DNA of 64,000 bases, from the NCBI GenBank assembly GCA_016716135.1, contig JADJWX010000005.1, positions 124,001-188,000 on the forward strand, in the 5' to 3' direction. The DNA is from Lewinellaceae bacterium (GTDB lineage: Bacteria > Bacteroidota > Bacteroidia > Chitinophagales > Saprospiraceae). Of this stretch, positions 61,918 through 64,000 are shown in pieces. Within the stretch, counting starts at the first letter, position 1; each line of letters starts with the position of its first letter. The notes beneath the pieces were generated by a model. It did no database searches. It was not told where the DNA came from and saw only the letters and a list, made by a program, of their open reading frames with translations. Both the position numbers and the translations under genes were made by a program.

Positions 61918-63191
61918 TGCATCAGGTTGTATTGCAGCACGTACGCTGCAGCACCTGCCAGGTAGCCTATGACTGCCCAAACTGTGATACGGCGGAGATA
62001 CCAGCCGAAGCGGATATTTTCGATCCCCATAGCGGCCACTCCGGCTGCCGAGCCAATAATCAGTGCGCTACCGCCAGTGCCGGCGCAGTAGGCCAGGAAT
62101 TCCCAGAAGTAATGATCTACGGGATACTGTTTCATCGAATACATCCCTTGCGCTGCCGCTACCAAGGGTACGTTGTCCACGATAGCCGAGAGAAAGCCGA
62201 TGATCAGTACAATTGCAGTAGTGTTTTGGACCGTGCGATCAAGCCAGCTTGCTACTGCTGTTAAAATCCCGGTGCTTTGCAAGGCGGCTACCGCCATTAG
62301 AATGCCCAGAAAAAACAAAATACTTGGCGTATCAATTTTTCGCAGGGCATGCAGCACAGACAATGTACCCTTTTCGCGTTCATCTTTTTCACTATGAATC
62401 AACTCGGTGACTACCCACATGACGCCCAAGCCTAAAAGCATGCCCATAAAAGGCGGCAGGTGCGTCAGGGTTTTAAAAATGGGTACAAACAGCAAACACC
62501 CAAGCCCGAGATAGAAAACGGTATTGCGTTCACGCATCGGCGTAATGACGCCATTCGTGCTTACGCTTTTTGGGGGAACCACATTGCCACTCAAGCGGGG
62601 AGAAAGGAAAAGCAACGGCGCCAACAGGCAAACCAAACTGGGCACCAGTAGCATTGCGACGATATTTGCGACGGTAATTTGTCCGCCGATCCAAAGCATG
62701 GTAGTTGTGACATCGCCCAAAGGCGACCAGGCTCCGCCGGCATTTGCAGCCACCACGATCATTCCCGCAAAAAACAACCGGTCATTCCAGTCACTGATGA
62801 GCTTCCGCAAAAGGCTGATCATCACAATGGTCGTTGTGAGGTTGTCGAGGGCAGCCGACAGAAAAAATGTAATGAAACAAACCAGCCAAAGTAATTTCCG
62901 CTTATTCGTGGTTTTGATCCGCTCTGTGAGGATCTCAAATCCATCGTGTGCATCAATCAATTCCACAATGGTCATGGCGCCCAGCAGGAAAAACAAAATT
63001 CCGGATATCTCCCCCAAATGCGCTTCCAGGTGGTGCACGACGTCGTGGTAATCGGTAGCGGCGGTCACATAAATCGTCCAGCAAAGCACTCCGGTAATCA
63101 TGGCGCTGGCTGCCTTATCAATTTTCAACGGGTGCTCGAGCGTGATTGCCAGGTACCCCAATACAAATACTATGATCAGTAATCCTTCCAT
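61914..63191 (-). CDS. nhaD: Sodium:proton antiporter NhaD
   Basis: A 425-residue inner-membrane protein with about 12 helices. NhaD-type marks: GYLAITLEHPLKIDKAASAMITGVL, FFLLGAMTIVELIDAHDGFEIL, FFLSAALDNLTTTIVMISLL, VAANAGGAWSPLGDVTTTMLWIGGQI and the second half with FLSAIVDNVPLVAAAQGMY and GTGGSALIIGSAAGVAAMG. The paired Asp-Asn and SPLGDVTT motifs are the ion site. It expels Na+ or Li+ for protons. The ATG at 63191 begins the first helix. Its stop TAA overlaps the PhoH stop in TTAG at 61914-61917. Confidence 0.92.
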   Translation of the reverse strand: MEGLLIIVFVLGYLAITLEHPLKIDKAASAMITGVLCWTIYVTAATDYHDVVHHLEAHLGEISGILFFLLGAMTIVELIDAHDGFEILTERIKTTNKRKLLWLVCFITFFLSAALDNLTTTIVMISLLRKLISDWNDRLFFAGMIVVAANAGGAWSPLGDVTTTMLWIGGQITVANIVAMLLVPSLVCLLAPLLFLSPRLSGNVVPPKSVSTNGVITPMRERNTVFYLGLGCLLFVPIFKTLTHLPPFMGMLLGLGVMWVVTELIHSEKDEREKGTLSVLHALRKIDTPSILFFLGILMAVAALQSTGILTAVASWLDRTVQNTTAIVLIIGFLSAIVDNVPLVAAAQGMYSMKQYPVDHYFWEFLAYCAGTGGSALIIGSAAGVAAMGIENIRFGWYLRRITVWAVIGYLAGAAAYVLQYNLMH

Positions 63192-63260
63192 GCGTAGTTT
63201 TTTGTTAGTGCCGGCAAAGAAAAGGAAAAAGCCCCGACCGGGTAGGACAAACGGCAAGCA

Positions 63261-63299
63261 AAAAGGCGCTACCCCTCACTTGAAGGTAGCGCCTTTTTT
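63261..63299 (-). terminator. Rho-independent terminator
   Basis: aaaaggcgctacc and ggtagcgcctttttt pair across an 11-base loop, with T-runs on both strands. It lies 26 bases past the stop of the gene at 63325 and before nhaD, so it ends the former; the structure could work both ways. Confidence 0.85.
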
Positions 63300-63324
63300 C
63301 AGCGAAATTGTTTTGTGCAAACAC

Positions 63325-64000
63325 CTATTTCGGCGGATTCACCGGAGCGCTCAGGCTGTCTGTTTTTGGGCCAACGTAATAAATAATCCGGGTCAGCCAT
63401 TTTGAGGTGTCGGGTTCCTGGCCCGGGTCTGTGACATATTCTTCAATTACCGGCGGTATATTTTGCAGGTTTTTCTCCTGCATGTAGTCGTCCATTGCGT
63501 AATGCGCATTTGCCAGGCTGTCGTATGCGCCAAAATATTCGATCAGCAAGGCCTGGCCTTTGCCTACCTGGAATATGCTGAATCCGCTTCCGAAATTTTG
63601 ATTTTCAGCAATTGGAATAGTGGCGGCCATATCGGTTTCGCCCTTTACTTCGTCATAAGACCAATACAGGCCGGTAGGAGCGCCTGCAAGTGCAACCCCC
63701 TTTTTCTGAGCCGCTTCGAATACCTTGCCTAAATTCGAAGCATAAAACCCGGCAATTTCAGTGAAAGGAACGGTTTTTCGGACACCGGCGTAAAACTTTT
63801 CCGGAAACTCCACCTCGGCGATTTCATAGCCGCGGTATTTTTTATGCGCCATTGCTTCACAAACTGCTTTCATGTTTTCAAGTCCTTGTTCGTAATCTTT
63901 TCCGATTGCGGCATCCATATCGGTGAACATGGCCAGACCATTCCATGGGAACGCTACGTGCATGTCAAAAGCCCAGGTAACTTTTGTTTTGGCTTCATTG
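63325..64000 (-). CDS. SRPBCC/GyrI-like domain protein, 5' end missing
   Basis: The frame is open from the right edge and stops at 63325, leaving 225 codons. The upstream part (KVTWAFDMHVAFPWNGLAMFTDMDAAIGKDYEQGLENMK) looks like the end of a SRPBCC (polyketide-cyclase-like) domain. The C-terminal 150 residues are GyrI-like (AraC effector-binding fold): EKFYAGVRKTVPFTEIAGFYASNLGKVFEAA, PTGLYWSYDEVKGETDMAATIPI and YFGAYDSLANAHYAMDDYM. Such fusions are known in Bacteroidota with unknown ligand. It is followed by a clear terminator. Confidence 0.8.
   Translation of the reverse strand, partial: NEAKTKVTWAFDMHVAFPWNGLAMFTDMDAAIGKDYEQGLENMKAVCEAMAHKKYRGYEIAEVEFPEKFYAGVRKTVPFTEIAGFYASNLGKVFEAAQKKGVALAGAPTGLYWSYDEVKGETDMAATIPIAENQNFGSGFSIFQVGKGQALLIEYFGAYDSLANAHYAMDDYMQEKNLQNIPPVIEEYVTDPGQEPDTSKWLTRIIYYVGPKTDSLSAPVNPPK

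Overview
The window is a chromosomal segment from a Bacteroidota bacterium, most likely order Saprospirales or a close relative. This is inferred from gene content and promoter style, not from a marker gene. The supporting signs are DUF4270, DUF4290, DUF6340 and DUF6090 family proteins, a delta-60 repeat protein with a type IX secretion (T9SS) C-terminal sorting domain, a TonB-dependent receptor with a carboxypeptidase-D-like N-terminal domain, transketolase split into two genes, and TAnnTTTG (-7) promoter elements. Core genes look moderately GC-rich. Two stretches (about 32.8-34.8 kb and 37.6-38.1 kb) are clearly AT-richer and look acquired. I saw no rRNA, tRNA, CRISPR array or insertion sequence.

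Layout. 1-5.1 kb: truncated TonB receptor, sugar-dehydrogenase-like lipoprotein, BASS transporter, purine nucleoside phosphorylase and dihydrofolate reductase. 5.3-10.5 kb: a glycogen-synthase-like half protein, DUF4270 lipoprotein, GlmS (with a +1 frameshift) and DUF4290 protein. 10.6-24 kb: lipoproteins, an Omp85/TamA-like barrel, membrane proteins, a TIM-barrel isomerase, a cation/proton antiporter, a di-haem peroxidase, an lptC-containing operon and a GNAT protein. 24-28 kb: GbsR-type regulator, an LRR protein paired with a zincin/vWA protein, and a JmjC-like cupin. 28.4-32.8 kb: split transketolase, a 1.1-kb tandem repeat array and a trans-sulfuration enzyme. 32.9-36.4 kb: an accessory island holding an AAA ATPase with a small partner and a helix-turn-helix/nucleotidyltransferase module. 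36.4-43.8 kb: small accessory genes and a frameshifted delta-60 repeat protein. 44-50 kb: dapF and an outer-membrane biogenesis operon (two SurA-like proteins and BamA). 50.3-54.2 kb: aromatic amino-acid degradation (tryptophanase-type lyase, homogentisate dioxygenase, 4-hydroxyphenylpyruvate dioxygenase). 54.3-64 kb: desaturase, DUF456, LPG-synthase-like protein, RfaE2, an orphan vWA protein, SAM hydrolase, PhoH, NhaD and a truncated SRPBCC/GyrI-like protein.

Two features stand out. First, the 32.9-36.4 kb island has a candidate toxin-antitoxin operon with two palindromes sharing a TATCGCAATA core over its promoter and flanked by a 37-38 bp direct repeat. Second, non-coding DNA is full of palindromic elements: a two-copy inverted-repeat family with covarying arms, near-perfect cruciforms between convergent genes, and nested repeats. 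Three genes each need removal of exactly one base to read through, which points to residual sequencing errors more than to decay.
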